Positions 61,641-64,000 of a stretch of 64,000 bases of DNA are shown piece by piece. The stretch's first letter is position 1. Every line of letters starts with the position of its first letter. A model generated the notes under the pieces. That model was not told where the DNA came from and made no database searches. It saw only the letters and a list, made by a program, of their open reading frames with translations. This DNA comes from CAVOHU01 sp963843385 (GTDB taxonomy: Bacteria; Acidobacteriota; Vicinamibacteria; Vicinamibacterales; JAKQTR01). The DNA lies in NCBI GenBank assembly GCA_963843385.1, contig CAWJJY010000001.1:62001-126000 (forward strand), given 5' to 3'. Made by a program: the position numbers and the translations under genes.

Positions 61641-63017
61641 ATGAACGACGTGATTGACTTCATAAACATCAACCGGGACCGCTACGTCCAGGAACTCACG
61701 CAGTTCCTCGCGATCCCGAGCATCAGCGCGCTCGCCGAGCACAAGGGCGACATCCAGCGATGTGCACGGTGGGCCGCCGACGAGATGACCCACGTCGGCC
61801 TCGAGAATGCCCGAGTGATAGAGACGGCCGGACATCCAATCGTCTGCGCCGACTGGCTCCATGCCGCCGATGCGCCCACGGTCCTTTTCTACGGCCACTA
61901 CGACGTGCAGCCGGTCGACCCGCTCGATCTGTGGACCTCGCCGCCCTTCGAAGCCACGATTCGGGACGAAGAAATCTACGCCCGCGGCGCCTGTGACGAC
62001 AAGGGACAGGTGTTCGTCCACTTCAAGGCCATCGAGGCGCACCTGAAGAAGATGGGGCGATTGCCGGTGAACTTCAAGATCGTCCTCGAAGGCGAGGAAG
62101 AGGTCGGCAGCGTCAACCTGACGCCGTTCGTTCACGATCACAAGGCCGAGCTCGCCGCCGATCTCGTGCTCATCTCGGACACCGAGATGTTCGATCGCGG
62201 CATTCCGTCGATCTGCTACGGGCTGCGAGGCTTGTGCTACATGCAGGTCGATCTGCGCGGCACCAGGAGCGACCTGCACTCGGGCAGCAACGGCGGCGCG
62301 GTTGCCAATCCCGCCAACGTGCTGGCCTCGGTCGTCGCCCAGCTCAAGGACCGGAGCGGCCACGTCAGGATCCCTGGGTTCTATGACGATGTGCGGCCCC
62401 TGCGGGACGAGGAGCGGGCGGAATTCGCTCGCCTCGGGTTCAACGACAACAAGTACAAGAAACAGCTGGGCGCACCGCGCCTGTTCGGAGAGACCGGCTA
62501 CACGACGCTCGAACGGCTGTGGGCGAGGCCGACCCTCGATGTGAACGGCCTGCTGTCGGGATTCACCGGCGAGGGCACCAAGACCGTCATCCCGGCCGTT
62601 GCCATGGCGAAGATCAGCATGCGGCTGGTGCCGAACCAGGACCCGGCCAAGGTCGCCGAGCTGTTCGAAGCGCACGTGAAAAAGATCACGCCCAAGACCG
62701 TCGAGCTGAAGATCACGCGCATGCACGGCGCGAAGGCGTGGATGACCGACTTCGACAACCCGTACGTCCAGGCCGCCGGGCGCGCGCTCGAGAAGGGCTT
62801 CAACAAGCGCCCGGTCTACACGCGCGAGGGCGGATCGATCCCGGTGGTGGCGACCTTCCAGGAGGAGCTCGGGATCCCGACCGTGCTCTTCGGATTCGGC
62901 CTGCCCGACGACAACCTCCACGCGCCCAACGAGAAGTTCAACCTCGCGAACTTCTTCAACGGCATGGCCGCGTCGGCGTTCCTGTACGAGGAACTGGCGG
63001 GAATCGCGAAGGCATAG
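61641..63017 (+). CDS. M20-family metallopeptidase (dipeptidase-like)
   Basis: A 458-residue zinc peptidase. Metal motifs of M20 are FYGHYDVQPVD, YARGACDDKG, LEGEEEVGS and LISDTEM. RSDLHSG and the C-terminal NEKF / DDNLHAPNE segments belong to the carnosinase/CNDP-like M20 subgroup. It probably cleaves dipeptides or related amides in the cytoplasm, since no signal peptide is visible. The start is ATG 61641 with no other gene in the operon. Confidence 0.92.
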   Translation: MNDVIDFININRDRYVQELTQFLAIPSISALAEHKGDIQRCARWAADEMTHVGLENARVIETAGHPIVCADWLHAADAPTVLFYGHYDVQPVDPLDLWTSPPFEATIRDEEIYARGACDDKGQVFVHFKAIEAHLKKMGRLPVNFKIVLEGEEEVGSVNLTPFVHDHKAELAADLVLISDTEMFDRGIPSICYGLRGLCYMQVDLRGTRSDLHSGSNGGAVANPANVLASVVAQLKDRSGHVRIPGFYDDVRPLRDEERAEFARLGFNDNKYKKQLGAPRLFGETGYTTLERLWARPTLDVNGLLSGFTGEGTKTVIPAVAMAKISMRLVPNQDPAKVAELFEAHVKKITPKTVELKITRMHGAKAWMTDFDNPYVQAAGRALEKGFNKRPVYTREGGSIPVVATFQEELGIPTVLFGFGLPDDNLHAPNEKFNLANFFNGMAASAFLYEELAGIAKA

Positions 63018-63048
63018 GAGCGATACGGCCTCCAGCCGAACTCGCCCT

Positions 63049-64000
63049 CTACTTCTTCCCGTCCGCCGCCTTCGTCTTGTAGATCGCGCTCATGTCCCTC
63101 TTGCCGCGCTCCAGGTACGGCACGCCCTTGTCCATCCACGCCGGCCGCGGCGCTCCGAGCAGGTAGTGGTCGAAGAACTCCGTCATGTAGACGGTCCAGT
63201 ACTTCTGGTTCTCGCGCTCCCGCAGGCCGTGCTTCTCGCCGTTGAAGCTGAACATGTACGCTTCCTTGCCCAACCGCCGCATCGCCGTGAAGAACTCGAT
63301 CCCCTGATACCACGGCACCGCATCGTCTTCGTCGTTGTGGATCGTCAAGTACGGCGTCTGGACCTTCTCGACCCAGAAGATCGGGGAGTTCTCGATGAAC
63401 TGGAGCGTCTTGTCCCACGGCGGCCCGCCGATGCGGCTCTGCGTGTGCTCATACTGGAACGCGCGCGACATGCCCGTGCCCCACCGGATCCCGCCGTACG
63501 CGCTGACCATGTTCGACACCGACGCACCGGCCTCGACCGCGCGGAAGATGTTCGTGCGGGTCACCATGTAGGTGATCTGGTAACCGCCCCAGCTGTGGCC
63601 CTGGATCCCCACACGCGCGGGATCGATGAACCCCATGTCGATCACCTTCTGAACGGCAGGGATGACACAGCGCATCGCGCTCTCGCCGGGGTAGCCGATC
63701 TCGTACTCGATGTCGGGCTGGAGCACGACGTAGCCGTTGCTGACGTAGCGCGTGACGTTGATGCTCGTGCCGGGCCCGGGCGCGACGTAGCGGTGCAGGT
63801 TGTCGGTCAGCCCTTCGTAGATGTAGACCAGGAGCGGATACTTCTTCGACGCGTCGAAGTCCTCGGGCCGGGTCAGGATCGCGCGCAGCGGCTTGCCGTT
63901 CGTGTCACGGAAGTCGATGAGCTCGGATCGGCCCCAGATGAACTGCGATTGCTGCGGGTTGGCCTCGCTGACCTTCTTCATCCCCGCGAGGTTCGCGTCG
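63049..64000 (-). CDS. S9-family prolyl oligopeptidase-like peptidase, C-terminal part
   Basis: At least 316 residues of an alpha/beta-hydrolase peptidase. The N-terminal propeller part lies beyond the window end, and the frame is open to base 64000. The catalytic serine is in GIQGHSWGGYQ, the acid is near TIHNDEDDAVPW and the histidine is in GEKHGLRERENQ, the S9 order. A preceding segment, NGKPLRAILTRPEDFD, marks the start of the catalytic domain. These enzymes cleave after proline or alanine in short peptides and are usually periplasmic in this group. It converges on the M20 gene with a 31-base gap, so two peptidases end together. Confidence 0.92.
   Translation of the reverse strand, partial: DANLAGMKKVSEANPQQSQFIWGRSELIDFRDTNGKPLRAILTRPEDFDASKKYPLLVYIYEGLTDNLHRYVAPGPGTSINVTRYVSNGYVVLQPDIEYEIGYPGESAMRCVIPAVQKVIDMGFIDPARVGIQGHSWGGYQITYMVTRTNIFRAVEAGASVSNMVSAYGGIRWGTGMSRAFQYEHTQSRIGGPPWDKTLQFIENSPIFWVEKVQTPYLTIHNDEDDAVPWYQGIEFFTAMRRLGKEAYMFSFNGEKHGLRERENQKYWTVYMTEFFDHYLLGAPRPAWMDKGVPYLERGKRDMSAIYKTKAADGKK

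Overview
The window is GC-rich, gene-dense bacterial chromosome. The best lineage guess is Acidobacteriota, probably a Vicinamibacteria-like member. The main evidence is a secreted VWFA-related protein of the type expanded in Acidobacteria (49105-50091). Supporting evidence is a Ser/Thr-kinase-TPR protein, MacB/FtsX-type permeases, S9 and M20 peptidases and the hpnCDE squalene genes. No rRNA, tRNA, CRISPR array or insertion sequence was found. Two genes carry apparent single-base insertions, so the source may be a draft or metagenomic assembly.

Layout. 1-4.8 kb: housekeeping and regulation (end of a 2-oxoacid dehydrogenase E2, lipB, a HAD phosphatase, an ECF sigma factor, two small basic conserved proteins, a class III nucleotide cyclase fused to FHA). 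4.8-29.8 kb: a biosynthetic and export locus built as two converging operons. The plus operon (from a promoter near 5074) encodes a KS-AT-DH-ACP polyketide synthase without KR, a HemN/HemW-like radical SAM enzyme with an expanded cysteine motif, an NRPS (carrier-C-A-PCP-reductase) whose C-domain active-site motif is degenerate, a cytochrome P450 and a FabG-like reductase that could be the missing KR. The minus operon encodes TolC, DevB, DevC, a DevA ATPase fused to GAF, two UbiB/ABC1-type kinases (one with a degenerate catalytic loop), a flavin-dependent halogenase-like protein and an SDR. Together they could make a reductively released (aldehyde or alcohol) polyketide-aminoacyl product, possibly C-methylated or cyclopropanated, oxidised and halogenated, and export it through a DevBCA-TolC system of the kind that exports heterocyst glycolipids in cyanobacteria. 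The product is not known from the sequence.

30.4-48.7 kb: a degenerate kinase-TPR protein with a frameshift, a PLP dehydratase, a metallo-beta-lactamase-fold hydrolase, FHA, an alpha/beta hydrolase, YgfZ, a MutY lacking its C-terminal domain translationally coupled to a NUDIX gene, cobalamin adenosyltransferase, hpnCDE, ThiI, a class II aldolase, peptide deformylase, an MFS transporter and a hotdog thioesterase.

48.7-49.0 kb: directly after the thioesterase lies a 75-codon gene hidden from ordinary ORF calling by an in-frame TGA. It encodes a thioredoxin-fold protein with a U-P-Y-T active site (UXX-star/glutaredoxin-like selenoprotein), with a plausible bacterial SECIS stem-loop just downstream of the TGA and a terminator after the gene.

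49.1-64 kb: VWFA and TPR proteins, a MacB-like ABC exporter with a lipoprotein-sorting protein (frameshifted) and an outer-membrane protein, a metallophosphoesterase, an SRPBCC protein, an SCP2-type thiolase, an orphan molybdenum-hydroxylase FAD subunit, an M20 peptidase and the C-terminal part of an S9 peptidase. Short GC-rich heptamer repeats recur in intergenic gaps, and three genes have near-consensus -10 boxes 7-9 nt from their start codons, suggesting leaderless mRNAs.
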